This document shows positions 54,471 through 64,000 of a stretch of 64,000 nucleotides of DNA, piece after piece. Positions within the stretch are counted from its first letter, which is position 1. Every line of letters begins with the position of its first letter. This stretch comes from Fusobacterium varium (GTDB taxonomy: Bacteria; Fusobacteriota; Fusobacteriia; Fusobacteriales; Fusobacteriaceae). A program made the translations under genes and the position numbers. Under the pieces are notes generated by a model that was not told the origin of the DNA, did not search any database, and saw only the letters and a list, made by a program, of their open reading frames with translations. The stretch lies in the NCBI GenBank assembly GCA_900637705.1, contig LR134390.1, positions 2,976,001 through 3,040,000 of the forward strand. The letters run 5' to 3'.

Positions 54471-55337
54471 CTACTTTTTAAATGTTTCCACCATTATCCT
54501 TACAACATCATCATAAGTATACCCTTTTAAAGTTGCCAAATCTGGAATAAGACTTGTTTTTGTCATTCCAGGAAGTGTATTTACTTCAAGGAAATATACT
54601 TTATCATCTTTAAGAATGAAATCACTTCTTGATATTCCTGCAAGTCCAAGCACATTATGTACCTTTACAGCATTTTCAAGAGCTTCATCATATGCTTTTT
54701 TATCTATTTTAGCAGGATACTCATGTATTGAGCCTCCTTCAGCATACTTTGATTCATAGTCATAAAATTCATTTTTAGGAATTATTCTAAGTACTCCTAT
54801 TCCTTCTCCGTTGATAACTCCAACTGTAAGTTCTTCTCCAGTTATCATCTCTTCTATGACAATTTTTTTCCCTTTGAGTTCTGCTACTGCCTTTTCAGCC
54901 TCTTCTCTGTTATAGCAGAAAAATATCTCTACACTTGACCCTTCCAAAGCTGGTTTAATTACAACAGGATAAGAATCTATATCTGCTACCTTATCATAAT
55001 TTTTTGCAATTCGTACTCCTACACTTTCAGCAAGTTTTTTAGTAATAATTTTATCCATAGCTATTCCACTTGCCTCTGCTCCTGAGCCAGTATATGGTTT
55101 TCCAAGCATATCAAGAAGCCCCTGTACTCTTCCATCTTCTCCAAATCCACCATGAAATGCAAGATATGCAAAATCATATTCATTTTCAATAAAAGCTGAA
55201 ACAAGATTTTCTTTTGTAACATCAATTCCATATGCATCATAGCCTTGTTTTAAAAGACTTTCTAAAATTGCTTTTCCACTATTTAAAGAAACTTCTCTTT
55301 CAGAAGAAATTCCTCCCATAAATACAGCTATCTTCAA
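54471..55337 (-). CDS. ddl: D-alanine-D-alanine ligase
   Basis: Makes the D-Ala-D-Ala dipeptide for peptidoglycan. The 288-residue ATP-grasp protein starts MKIAVFMGGISSEREVSLNSG. It has PVVIKPALEGSSVEIF (ATP-binding Lys) near residue 128 and the metal-binding LEVNTLPGMT near 254. It sits between murB and ftsQ. Confidence 0.96.
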   Translation of the reverse strand: MKIAVFMGGISSEREVSLNSGKAILESLLKQGYDAYGIDVTKENLVSAFIENEYDFAYLAFHGGFGEDGRVQGLLDMLGKPYTGSGAEASGIAMDKIITKKLAESVGVRIAKNYDKVADIDSYPVVIKPALEGSSVEIFFCYNREEAEKAVAELKGKKIVIEEMITGEELTVGVINGEGIGVLRIIPKNEFYDYESKYAEGGSIHEYPAKIDKKAYDEALENAVKVHNVLGLAGISRSDFILKDDKVYFLEVNTLPGMTKTSLIPDLATLKGYTYDDVVRIMVETFKK

Positions 55338-55348
55338 AACTACTCCTC

Positions 55349-56200
55349 CTACTTATCCGAATTCTTAATAATTATTATTTCTTCTTCAAGGTTTATTCCA
55401 TATTTTTCACTTATAGTATTTTTTACCAATTTCAGTATTTCAGAAATATCTTCAAATGTTGCAGTACCCCTGTTAACTATAAAATTCGGATGTTTTTCTG
55501 ATATTTGAGCTCCACCTATGACAGTTCCTTTTAAACCAGCTTCTGATATAAGCCTTGCTGAAAAATCTCCAGCTGGATTTTTAAAAGTACTTCCAAGATT
55601 AGGAAGATCCAAAGGCTGCTTGCTTTCTCTCAAAGCTTGTATCTCTATTACCTTTTGCAAATCAAATCCGTCTTTAAACTTAAATACAGCACTTATTATT
55701 ATCCATTTTTTACTTTGTATTTCTGTTCTTCTATATGAAAAATCTAAATCCTCTTTCTTTATTCTTCTTATTACATGATTTTCATCAAATATTTCTATTT
55801 CACTTATACAGTCAAATATTTCACTCCCATAGGCTCCACCATTCATGTAGACAAGTCCTCCTACACTTCCTGGTATTCCTGCAAGATTTTCAAGTCCACT
55901 ATAATTATTTTTATTCATATAAGCAATAAGTTTATTGAAATCCAGTCCAGCTTCTACCTCTACCAGACCTCTTTCTAATTCTCTTATGTTATCCATTTTT
56001 TTTAGGGAAACAAAAGTAATATTTAAATTTCCCTCATCTATCAGGGTATTAGTCCCATTTCCAATAAGAAAAATATTGCTGTTATTTTCAAATATCTCTT
56101 TAAGTTCATTTTTATCTTCTACAGTTATAAATCTTTTAGCTATTCCTCCAACTTTCATATTAGAATGTAGTTTCATTTCATGATTTTCAAGTATCTTCAT
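55349..56200 (-). CDS. murB: UDP-N-acetylenolpyruvoylglucosamine reductase
   Basis: Reduces UDP-GlcNAc-enolpyruvate to UDP-MurNAc with FAD and NADPH. The 283 residues contain the FAD-binding FLIGNGTNTLI near residue 45, NLAGIPGSVGGLVYMNGGAYGSE near 104 and NLGSTFKNPAGDFSARLI near 203 (the catalytic Ser is in this GSTFKNP motif, type II murB). It overlaps murC by one base. Confidence 0.96.
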   Translation of the reverse strand: MKILENHEMKLHSNMKVGGIAKRFITVEDKNELKEIFENNSNIFLIGNGTNTLIDEGNLNITFVSLKKMDNIRELERGLVEVEAGLDFNKLIAYMNKNNYSGLENLAGIPGSVGGLVYMNGGAYGSEIFDCISEIEIFDENHVIRRIKKEDLDFSYRRTEIQSKKWIIISAVFKFKDGFDLQKVIEIQALRESKQPLDLPNLGSTFKNPAGDFSARLISEAGLKGTVIGGAQISEKHPNFIVNRGTATFEDISEILKLVKNTISEKYGINLEEEIIIIKNSDK

Positions 56201-57555
56201 TATCTGTTTTTCCCTTCCAATTTATCAGCTATCCTGTGAGCTACTTTTGAAATATCTCCTGCTCCCATAAACATAAATACTTCATGTCCCTGACAGTTTA
56301 GTACTCTCTCATCTATTTTTTCACTATTTTTTTCAATTATCACTTTTTTATTTTTTAATACATTTCCAAGATCTTCTACAGTTACTCCAAATTCATCTTT
56401 CTCTCCAGCACTGTATATAGGTAGAATCAATACTTCTTCTGCCCCCTCAAAAGCATCAGTAAAGTTCTGAAGAAGAAATTTTACCCTGCTGTAACGATGA
56501 GGCTGGAATATTATAGTAAGCTTCTCATGTTCTATAGATTTTGCCCCTTGAAGAGTGGCTCTAATCTCAGTTGGGTGATGTGCATAGTCATCTATAATTT
56601 TTATCCCTTTATCCTCATTACAGTAAAGAACATCATATCTTCTTTTTGATCCTTTAAAATTTTCTAGAGCTTTTTTCAAAAACTCCTCATCTACTCCAAA
56701 TTTTTTAGCATAGTAGATAACAGGCAGAGAATTTAGAATGTTATGATGTCCAGGAATAGATATAGTATATCTTCCTACATCTTTTCCTTTTATTGCCACA
56801 TTATAGCTTGTTTTTCCATTTTCTACATTAATGTCATAAGCAAATATATCTGCTTCTTTATCATTTATACTGTAAGTTACTATCTTTTCTTTTTCTTTTT
56901 TTTCAACTAATTTTTTTAGATTTTCACAATCTATACATACTACTACTTCATTTTTAGTCTGATCAATAAATTGAGAAAATGACTTATTTATATTTTCAAG
57001 ACATCCATGAGTATCCAGATGATCTTCCTCTATATTAGTTATCACAGCATATGATGGTTTCATATATAAAAATGAATTATCACTTTCATCTGCTTCTGCT
57101 ACAAAATATTCTGATTTTCCAGGCTTTGCATTTGAGCCAATCTCTGGAAGTATTCCTCCTACTACAATTGTAGGATCAAGATTGAGCATAACTGACGACA
57201 TCATAGAACTAGTAGTAGTTTTACCATGTGTTCCTGCTACTGCGATTCCAGTTTCATCATTTAGAAGCATAGCTAAAAGCTCTCCTCTTTTTACTATTTT
57301 TATTCCATTTTCTACTGCATACTTATATTCAGGATTATCATATTTTATAGCACTTGAAGCTATTACCATATCACAACCCTTTACATGTTCCCCTTCATGA
57401 GTATTGTAGACAGTTATCCCCATATTTTCCAATTCCTCTGTTACATACCCTCTGTTCAGATCAGCTCCATTTACATCATATCCTTTTGTTTTCATTATTT
57501 TTGCTAATCCACTCATTCCTATTCCGTTTATACCAATAAAGTAAATTTTTTTCAT
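56200..57555 (-). CDS. murC: UDP-N-acetylmuramate-L-alanine ligase
   Basis: Adds the first amino acid of the peptidoglycan stem. The 451-residue protein has IYFIGINGIGMSGLA near the start, the P-loop AGTHGKTTTSSM near residue 107, and DDYAHHPTEI near 320. I place the start at the ATG at 57555, nine bases after GGAGG; a TTG just before is possible. It directly follows murG. Confidence 0.96.
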   Translation of the reverse strand: MKKIYFIGINGIGMSGLAKIMKTKGYDVNGADLNRGYVTEELENMGITVYNTHEGEHVKGCDMVIASSAIKYDNPEYKYAVENGIKIVKRGELLAMLLNDETGIAVAGTHGKTTTSSMMSSVMLNLDPTIVVGGILPEIGSNAKPGKSEYFVAEADESDNSFLYMKPSYAVITNIEEDHLDTHGCLENINKSFSQFIDQTKNEVVVCIDCENLKKLVEKKEKEKIVTYSINDKEADIFAYDINVENGKTSYNVAIKGKDVGRYTISIPGHHNILNSLPVIYYAKKFGVDEEFLKKALENFKGSKRRYDVLYCNEDKGIKIIDDYAHHPTEIRATLQGAKSIEHEKLTIIFQPHRYSRVKFLLQNFTDAFEGAEEVLILPIYSAGEKDEFGVTVEDLGNVLKNKKVIIEKNSEKIDERVLNCQGHEVFMFMGAGDISKVAHRIADKLEGKNR

Positions 57556-57558
57556 CAA

Positions 57559-58635
57559 TTAATTCCTCCAAATATCCAAATCATTTATAATTTTTTCCAC
57601 AGCATTAGATTTTTTTAAGGATCTTATCCTTACTCTCATAGATTTTAATGCTTCTTCATTCTTTATTAACTCAAGAGCCTTTTCAATTGCACTATCTGCC
57701 TCTGTATTGGTATATACAAGAGCAGAATTATTTTCTTCTAATATCTTCGCATTGTCATATTGCCCAACTTTTAAAGAATTATATGGAATAATAATTGATG
57801 GTTTCTCCAGTTCTATTATTTCAGAAATCGTCAAAGCTCCTGCACGACATATTATTAAGTCAGCAGCAGCCATAATATTTATGATATTGTTAAAATATGG
57901 TTTTACTGTATCAGACATCTTTGTTTTTAATATCCTTTTACCAATTTCTTCAAAGTTGTTCTCACCAGTTGCCCAGTAAACTCTCAACTTTTTATCTTCA
58001 AGAAATTTATTCCAATTTTTTATTACTGCCTCATTTATATCCTTTGCTCCCAGACTTCCTCCTGTTATTAAAATAACTTTTTCATCTTCTTCCAGTTTTA
58101 GTCTTTCTCTCTCTTCATTTTCATTTACATAATTAATTTCTTCCCTCAAAGGATTTCCTGTTACATCAAATCTCTTTTGATATTTTAATGGAATATCATC
58201 ATATGTTTTATCAAATGCAAGAAATGTTTTTTCTGCAAATTTGTACAATACTTTATTTGTCCAGCCTAGATTAGCATTCTGTTCTTGGAGATAAACTTTT
58301 TTTCTCAATAGAATTCCTCCAATTATAGCAGGAACAGAAATATAATTTCCAAATCCTATTATTGCATCAGGTTTTTCCTTTGCAACTATCTTTATTCCTT
58401 GCCAGACTCCCTTTATATATTTAAGTATACTCTTTATATTTTTAGGAGGCTTTATGTCTAGACCAATAAATCTAAATCCTGCTTCGGGAACAATATCTTT
58501 TTCCATTCTAATACTTGTCCCTACAAAAAGGACATCTATATTTTTTAATTTAAGACCTTCAGCTACAGCTAAAGCAGGATAAATATGCCCTCCTGTTCCT
58601 CCAGTCGTTAAAATAATTTTTTTCAAATTTCTCAC
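57559..58635 (-). CDS. murG: Lipid II synthase: UDP-GlcNAc:undecaprenyl-PP-MurNAc-pentapeptide transferase
   Basis: Converts lipid I to lipid II on the inner face of the membrane. The 358 residues have the N-terminal glycine-rich TGGTGGHIYPALAVAEGL, LITGGSLGAKDINEA near 187 and the acceptor-domain ICRAGALTISEI near 262. It overlaps murD by 4 bases; the ftsW gene that commonly lies between murD and murG is absent. Confidence 0.97.
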   Translation of the reverse strand: MRNLKKIILTTGGTGGHIYPALAVAEGLKLKNIDVLFVGTSIRMEKDIVPEAGFRFIGLDIKPPKNIKSILKYIKGVWQGIKIVAKEKPDAIIGFGNYISVPAIIGGILLRKKVYLQEQNANLGWTNKVLYKFAEKTFLAFDKTYDDIPLKYQKRFDVTGNPLREEINYVNENEERERLKLEEDEKVILITGGSLGAKDINEAVIKNWNKFLEDKKLRVYWATGENNFEEIGKRILKTKMSDTVKPYFNNIINIMAAADLIICRAGALTISEIIELEKPSIIIPYNSLKVGQYDNAKILEENNSALVYTNTEADSAIEKALELIKNEEALKSMRVRIRSLKKSNAVEKIINDLDIWRN

Positions 58636-59938
58636 CTACCAAAGATTTCTCTTACTAATTCCTTAAATACTTCTCCTCTATGTTCATAGCTGTTGAATTG
58701 ATCAAAGCTGGAAGTTGCTGGAGAAAGAAGTATTACCTGAGCTTTCTCAGGATTGAGCCTTTCTTTCATATTCAAAAGACAGCTTCTTAAATCTCTAAGC
58801 AAAAATATTTTACTGCTGTCATATCCTTTTTCTAAAAGTATTCTGTTAATTTCATCAGCAGTTTCTCCAATAAGATAAGTTTCTTTTGCATGAATCTTTA
58901 TCAGCTCTGCCAAAGGAGACCAATCAAGTTTTTTGTCAAATCCACCACAAATAAGCACACATTGGTCAAAAGCTTCCACTGCAAATTTTGTTGAATCTAT
59001 ATTAGTACCCTTAGAATCATTTATAAATTTTATTTTTCCATAATTAAAAAAATCTTCCATTCTATGCTCAATAGTTCCTGTATTATATAAAAACTCTCTT
59101 ATTTTTTCATTTTGTATCCCTATTATTTTAGCTGTTGCTACAATAAAAAGTATATTTTCAAGATTATGCTTCCCTTTCAATGAAAGTTTTCCACATTCTA
59201 AAATTTCTCCATCTTTTCCATAGAGCTTCCCATTTTCTACCCAAAAATCACACTCTTTAGTTATATTTTGAGATATTTTTATCTTCTTTCCAAATATAAA
59301 CTTCTCTCTCTCAACTACTTCTTTAGAATCAAGATTAAAAATAAAATAATCCTTTTCAGTCTGATTTTTACCTATATTAAACTTTGTTTTATAATAATCT
59401 TCTGTATCCTTATACCTAGAAAGATGGTCAGGAGTAAGATTTATTACCATAGTTATCCATGGTTTAAAATCAAGAAGATTTTCAAGTTGATATGAACTTA
59501 ATTCTAAAACAATATAATCTAAATCTTTATATTTTAAAAGCACTTCAGCAAATGAAACTCCTATATTTCCAGCATACTCAGCTTTAAATCCAGCATATTG
59601 AAGAAGTTCTGTAATCTTAGAAGTAGTAGTAGTTTTTCCATTTGTTCCTGTCACAGCAATTATTTTACTTTTTATTTCATATTGTAACATATATTCATAA
59701 CTTAATTCAATTTCATCTATCAATTTTATTTTTTTTCTTTAACTTTCATAACAAGTTCATTATAAGGTACTCCTGGACTTTTAACAAAAATCTCTATTTC
59801 GTCCAAATACTCCATTCCATCTTTAGAAGATATTCCTTTTTTATCATCAACAAGTATTACTTCATACCCCATATTTTCTAGTAAATGCTCAGCTCCAAGA
59901 CCACTTACACCAGCACCGAAAACCATTGCTTTTTTCAT
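58632..59938 (-). CDS. murD: UDP-N-acetylmuramoylalanine-D-glutamate ligase (one single-base deletion)
   Basis: Adds D-glutamate to the stem peptide. The N-terminal domain (MKKAMVFGAGVSGLGAEHLL) and the catalytic part (AVTGTNGKTTTTSK, then HLSRYKDTEDYYKTK) are in different frames as read. The junction at 59729-59736 has eight A on the coding strand where nine keep the frame (VKEKKIKLIDEIELSYEY). The restored protein is 435 residues. ATG 59938 follows AAGGGATATATC. Confidence 0.92.
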
Positions 59939-59980
59939 GATATATCCCTTCCTTTTTTTCTGTTTCCAATATAGACGGAA

Positions 59981-60001
59981 AACCACGGGGTTTCCGTGGT
60001 T
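59981..60001 (-). other. Stable GC-rich hairpin between mraY and murD
   Basis: AACCACGG and CCGTGGTT form an 8-bp stem with a 5-base loop, beginning seven bases after the mraY stop. On the minus strand it is followed only by TTTTCC, so it is a weak terminator at best; a processing site or mRNA-stabilising element is equally likely. Confidence 0.55.
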
Positions 60002-60007
60002 CGTTTA

Positions 60008-61096
60008 TTAGAGAATTCCTCTTAATCTTATTATTCCAAGTGCTACCATTCCAAATATCAAAGTCGTTATCCAGAATCTCATCGTCACCTTAGTTTCAGC
60101 TAAACCACTGAGTTCAAAGTGATGATGAATAGGTGCCATTTTGAATATTCTTTTTCCTCTCAGTTTGAAAGATCCTACTTGAAGTATAACTGAAAGAGCT
60201 TCCATTACAAACACTCCTCCTATTATTGGAAGAATAAGTTCCTGCTTCAAAAGAATAGCAACTACTCCTAATACTCCTCCCAGTGTAAGAGAACCAGTAT
60301 CTCCCATAAATATCTGAGCTGGATAGAAGTTATACCATAGAAACCCAAGTCCTGAACCACAAATAGTTGCTAGGAATACAGACATCTCTCCTGAACCTGG
60401 TATATAAAAAAGTTTCAAGTGTTCACTCATGTTTACATTTCCTGTAAAATAAGAAATTGCTCCTAATATAGTAGAACATATTATCATTGGCATTATAGCC
60501 AGTCCATCTAATCCATCTGTTATATTTACAGCATTAGATGTCCCCATAAGAATTATAAGTATAAAAATCAACATACCTATGCTCCCTATATAAAGCATAC
60601 TTCCAGAAATTAATGGATTAATTATTGAGAGATCAAATGCTCTATCTCCTGTCAATCCTATCTGAGTTACAAAAAGCCATACAAGAACTGCTATTACAGC
60701 CTGTCCTAAAAGTTTTTTCTTTCCAGAAAGCCCTTTTTTATTCACAGTAAATTTTTTATAATCATCAATAAATCCTATAGATGCAAAGCCCATCATAGCC
60801 ACAAGAAGTACATCTATAAATGTATTAGATATATCTGATACCAAAAGGTTTGTTACCAGCATCACTATTACTATTAAAACTCCACCCATTGTAGGTGTTC
60901 CTTTTTTAGAAAGATGCGAAACAGGACCATCATCTCTGATTTTTTCACCAAACTTTTTAACTTTAAGATAGTTAATAAATGGTTTCCCCAAGATTAAAAC
61001 TAAAACAAAAGACAATGTAAAACTTATAAATCCTCTTAAATACATAGACTTTAAAAAAGCTAGACTTTCAAAGTACTCCCCTATTATATATAACAT
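60008..61096 (-). CDS. mraY: Phospho-N-acetylmuramoyl-pentapeptide transferase
   Basis: Makes lipid I from UDP-MurNAc-pentapeptide and undecaprenyl phosphate. The 362-residue protein has about ten membrane segments, SKKGTPTMGGVLIVI near residue 64, the catalytic NITDGLDGLA near 190 and PIHHHFELSG near 321. The 53-base gap to murF holds no clear promoter. Confidence 0.97.
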   Translation of the reverse strand: MLYIIGEYFESLAFLKSMYLRGFISFTLSFVLVLILGKPFINYLKVKKFGEKIRDDGPVSHLSKKGTPTMGGVLIVIVMLVTNLLVSDISNTFIDVLLVAMMGFASIGFIDDYKKFTVNKKGLSGKKKLLGQAVIAVLVWLFVTQIGLTGDRAFDLSIINPLISGSMLYIGSIGMLIFILIILMGTSNAVNITDGLDGLAIMPMIICSTILGAISYFTGNVNMSEHLKLFYIPGSGEMSVFLATICGSGLGFLWYNFYPAQIFMGDTGSLTLGGVLGVVAILLKQELILPIIGGVFVMEALSVILQVGSFKLRGKRIFKMAPIHHHFELSGLAETKVTMRFWITTLIFGMVALGIIRLRGIL

Positions 61097-61149
61097 TCTA
61101 TTATTAATCTCCTCACAATATTTTTTCTGATTTTCTTATTTATCCAAAA

Positions 61150-62436
61150 TTATTCTATTATCTCTTCAAGCTTCATTCCACGAGATCCTTTTAATAAAAC
61201 AGAAATTTTTCTCTGCTCTTTCAAAATAGCTTTTTTTATCTCTTCTTTTTCTGTGAAATGAGTTATTTTTTCTCTGTTTTCTTTTATATATTCCAAAGCT
61301 TTTCTCATTCTCTCGCCATATAAATATATCTTGTCAGTATGAATATTCAAAGCTTTGTCTAAAATATTTTTATGATACTCTATCTCATTTTCTCCAAGTT
61401 CCAACATATCTCCAAGAACAACTATTTTTAAAGTATCATTGTACAGCTTATCAAAAGTTTCAAGTGAGAAGCTTACTGATATAGGGCTGGCATTGTATGC
61501 ATCATTTATATATACAATGTTTTCTTTTTCTATCTTTTGAAACCTCATTGGAGTAAGTTCAAGATTTTTCAATCCTGCTTTTATTTCCTCATAAGGTATT
61601 CCCATTTTCTTTCCTATTACCACAGCCATAGCTGCATTCAGACAGTTATGTTTCCCATTTAGAGCTACTTCATATTTATTTTCATCTAATTCAAATGAAA
61701 GTCCTTTATCACTGTCCATAAAATTTTTAATTTGATAATTATTATTATCACCATATCCAACTTTTATTCCATCTAGTATTTTTAGAAATGGATCATCACC
61801 AAAAATAATAAGATTTTCTTTTGTAATATATTTTATAAGCTCTGTTTTTGCTTTAAAAACATTTTCTCTGGTTTTTAAAAATTCCAAATGAGAATCGCCT
61901 ATATTGGTTATGACTCCAATATCTGGTTTAGCTATGTTAGATAATAAATCTATCTCTCCAAAGCCACTCATGCCTAATTCAAGCACTGCTACTTCATATT
62001 TACTATCCAATTGTAAGATTGTAAAGGGAACTCCTATATGATTATTGAGATTTCCCATGGTTTTAGCTGTCACATATTTTTGTGACAGTACAGAATACAT
62101 CATATCTTTTGTTGTAGTCTTACCATTACTTCCTGTTATAGCAATAATTTTTATATCAAGAGCCTCTCTATATTTTTGAGCCAGTTTCTGCATGGATTCT
62201 ACAGTATTTTCTACTTTAATTACCCTTTTATCATTTCCTTTATAATTATCAGCCACTACTAAGGCTGCTCCTTTATTAAGCACATCCTCTATATAGTTGT
62301 TTCCATTATTTATAGCAAAAAACAGGTCTCCTTTTTGAACTTTTCTACTGTCCATAACAACATGACCTATTTCATTTGTTTCAACTACACTCTTTATTCC
62401 AAATATTTCATCTAGAATATTAAAAAGTATTTTCAT
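61150..62436 (-). CDS. murF: UDP-N-acetylmuramoyl-tripeptide-D-alanyl-D-alanine ligase
   Basis: Completes the pentapeptide by adding D-Ala-D-Ala. The 428 residues from the ATG at 62436 (AAAAGGAATGATAAA upstream) contain VVMDSRKVQKGDLFFA near residue 29, the P-loop AITGSNGKTTTKDM near 100 and INDAYNASPIS near 311. A longer upstream frame adds 20 basic residues without a ribosome binding site. Confidence 0.95.
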   Translation of the reverse strand: MKILFNILDEIFGIKSVVETNEIGHVVMDSRKVQKGDLFFAINNGNNYIEDVLNKGAALVVADNYKGNDKRVIKVENTVESMQKLAQKYREALDIKIIAITGSNGKTTTKDMMYSVLSQKYVTAKTMGNLNNHIGVPFTILQLDSKYEVAVLELGMSGFGEIDLLSNIAKPDIGVITNIGDSHLEFLKTRENVFKAKTELIKYITKENLIIFGDDPFLKILDGIKVGYGDNNNYQIKNFMDSDKGLSFELDENKYEVALNGKHNCLNAAMAVVIGKKMGIPYEEIKAGLKNLELTPMRFQKIEKENIVYINDAYNASPISVSFSLETFDKLYNDTLKIVVLGDMLELGENEIEYHKNILDKALNIHTDKIYLYGERMRKALEYIKENREKITHFTEKEEIKKAILKEQRKISVLLKGSRGMKLEEIIE

Positions 62437-62508
62437 TTTATCATTCCTTTTCCTTTTAAATACCTTTATTTTATCATTAAAAACTTTTGTATACAAGAAT
62501 TTTCACAA

Positions 62509-63057
62509 TTATTTCAAACTTAATGCAAAATCATAAAGAGAATCAAAAATATCTATTTTTCTATTTCCCATTTTCTCCAATGTTTCTATTCCATGTCCTG
62601 TTTTTACAAGAATAGGAGTCAATCCTGCTCTGCTTCCTGCATCTATATCTGCAATAGTATCTCCCACCATAAAAGAAACTGTTCTATCAATGTCAAATTC
62701 CTCTATTGCTGCTTCTAACATTCCTGTATTTGGTTTTCTGCACATACAATCAGTTTTATATTTTCCTATGCCTTTTTCTGGGTGATGGGGACAATAATAA
62801 AATTTCTCTATTATAATTCCATGCTTTTCCAGTTCTCTTTTTATATATTCATTTAATTTCTGAAGATCATCTTCTGTATAATATCCTCTTGCTATTCCCG
62901 ATTGATTAGTTACAACTGCCATTGTATATCCTAAATCTGAAAATATTTTCAAAGCTTCTACTACATTTTTCTCAAATTCAAAATCTTCAATCTTATGAAG
63001 ATAGTCTTTTTCAACATTTATAGTTCCATCTCTATCTAGTAAAATTGCTTTTTTCAT
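62509..63057 (-). CDS. gmhB: D-glycero-D-manno-heptose-1,7-bisphosphate 7-phosphatase
   Basis: HAD-superfamily phosphatase for ADP-heptose of the lipopolysaccharide core. The 182 residues have the nucleophile motif LLDRDGTINVEKDYL, VVTNQSGIARGYY near residue 49, the zinc-binding YYCPHHPEKG...DCMCRKP near 88-108, and MVGDTIADIDAG. It is the first gene after the rRNA operon and precedes murF by 72 bases. It supports a lipopolysaccharide-bearing envelope. Confidence 0.93.
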   Translation of the reverse strand: MKKAILLDRDGTINVEKDYLHKIEDFEFEKNVVEALKIFSDLGYTMAVVTNQSGIARGYYTEDDLQKLNEYIKRELEKHGIIIEKFYYCPHHPEKGIGKYKTDCMCRKPNTGMLEAAIEEFDIDRTVSFMVGDTIADIDAGSRAGLTPILVKTGHGIETLEKMGNRKIDIFDSLYDFALSLK

Positions 63058-63187
63058 TTATAACTTCCTTTATTTCAATATATTTTATATTTTTCTAAGT
63101 GTTTTATTTTCATTAAAAAAACAACCACTTAAAATGATACATTATATTTTATTGTTTGTATATAATTTTTTTCAAAAAATAAAAAAA

Positions 63188-63306
63188 AGCTTGGCAAGTT
63201 CCTATCCTCCCGGGAGGCTTCCCTCCAAGTACTTTCAGCGTTTACGGGCTTAACTTCTGGGTTCGGAATGGGACCAGGTGTACCCCCGCAGCTATTCTTA
63301 CCAAGC
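63188..63306 (-). rRNA. rrf: 5S ribosomal RNA
   Basis: About 119 nt; the ends GCTTGG (5') and CCAAGC (3') close helix I. The internal CCATTCCGAACCCAGAAGTTAAG is the conserved 5S loop region. On the minus strand it is followed directly by T8, so the closing helix may double as a terminator. Ends are accurate to a few bases. Confidence 0.95.
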
Positions 63307-63371
63307 TGTGTCTTTTTCTTTTCCAATAGACACTTGAAACTATATAGTAGCTTACGCCTTCGCGCTTTTCA

Positions 63372-64000
<629 letters not shown>

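Noticed and set aside
63129-63326. A 65-codon frame over the 5S gene
   Set aside because: It reads through the 5S rRNA sequence and is not a protein gene.

Overview
The window is AT-rich, almost entirely coding, and mostly on the minus strand. It looks like a chromosomal core region of a Fusobacterium-type anaerobe. The protein sequences, AGGAGG-type ribosome binding sites, an outer-membrane beta-barrel protein and heptose-phosphate chemistry (gmhB) in a low-GC genome support this. The assignment is by inference from gene content, because no database search was possible.

Layout, left to right. (1) 1-6483: tmk (cut by the window edge), then the operon rpsB-tsf-pyrH-frr-uppS-cdsA-dxr, transcribed leftward from a consensus promoter at 6455-6483 through a structured leader. 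(2) 6601-8083: a small plus-strand pair, pncA and a membrane-anchored repeat protein; then a cold-shock gene. (3) 8587-27143: the S10-spc-alpha ribosomal super-cluster. S10/spc runs from rpsJ to secY and ends in a strong terminator at 16202-16233. The alpha part (adk, map, infA, rpmJ, rpsM, rpsK, rpsD, rpoA, rplQ) lies beyond a 2.7-kb block of four non-ribosomal genes. (4) 27296-34999: two envelope-type genes, tuf with a three-tRNA cluster, a radical SAM gene, yvcK, a four-tRNA cluster, and a membrane sensor with a GGDEF domain. (5) 35263-44099: the tightly packed operon mutS2-ispD-nitrilase-unknown-cysS-mrnC-mreB-holB. (6) 44266-50186: rpmB, a gene remnant, a sigma-54-type module (activator, amidohydrolase, branched-chain amino acid carrier) and an outer-membrane protein. 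(7) 50707-63057: rpsF-rpsR, then the division and cell-wall cluster gmhB-murF-mraY-murD-murG-murC-murB-ddl-ftsQ-ftsA-ftsZ. (8) 63188-64000: 5S rRNA and the 3' part of 23S rRNA.

Nine single-base deletions in A/T homopolymers break seven genes: rpsB (twice), rpsS, ispD, ftsQ, murD, the sensor-GGDEF gene (twice) and the gene after pncA. In every case restoring one base gives one continuous, family-typical protein. Because several of these genes are essential, this is most likely sequencing error and not biology.

The most interesting non-coding features are: a perfect sigma-54 promoter facing a divergent sigma-54-type activator; a perfect 20-bp inverted repeat upstream of the outer-membrane protein; two tandem TTGACT-N4-AGTCAA operators on the promoter of a lipopolysaccharide-kinase-like gene; structured RNA candidates before rpsB, rpsM, rpsJ, rplC and rpsF; and an intrinsic terminator between the tRNA cluster and tuf. 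No transposase, prophage or CRISPR array is visible.
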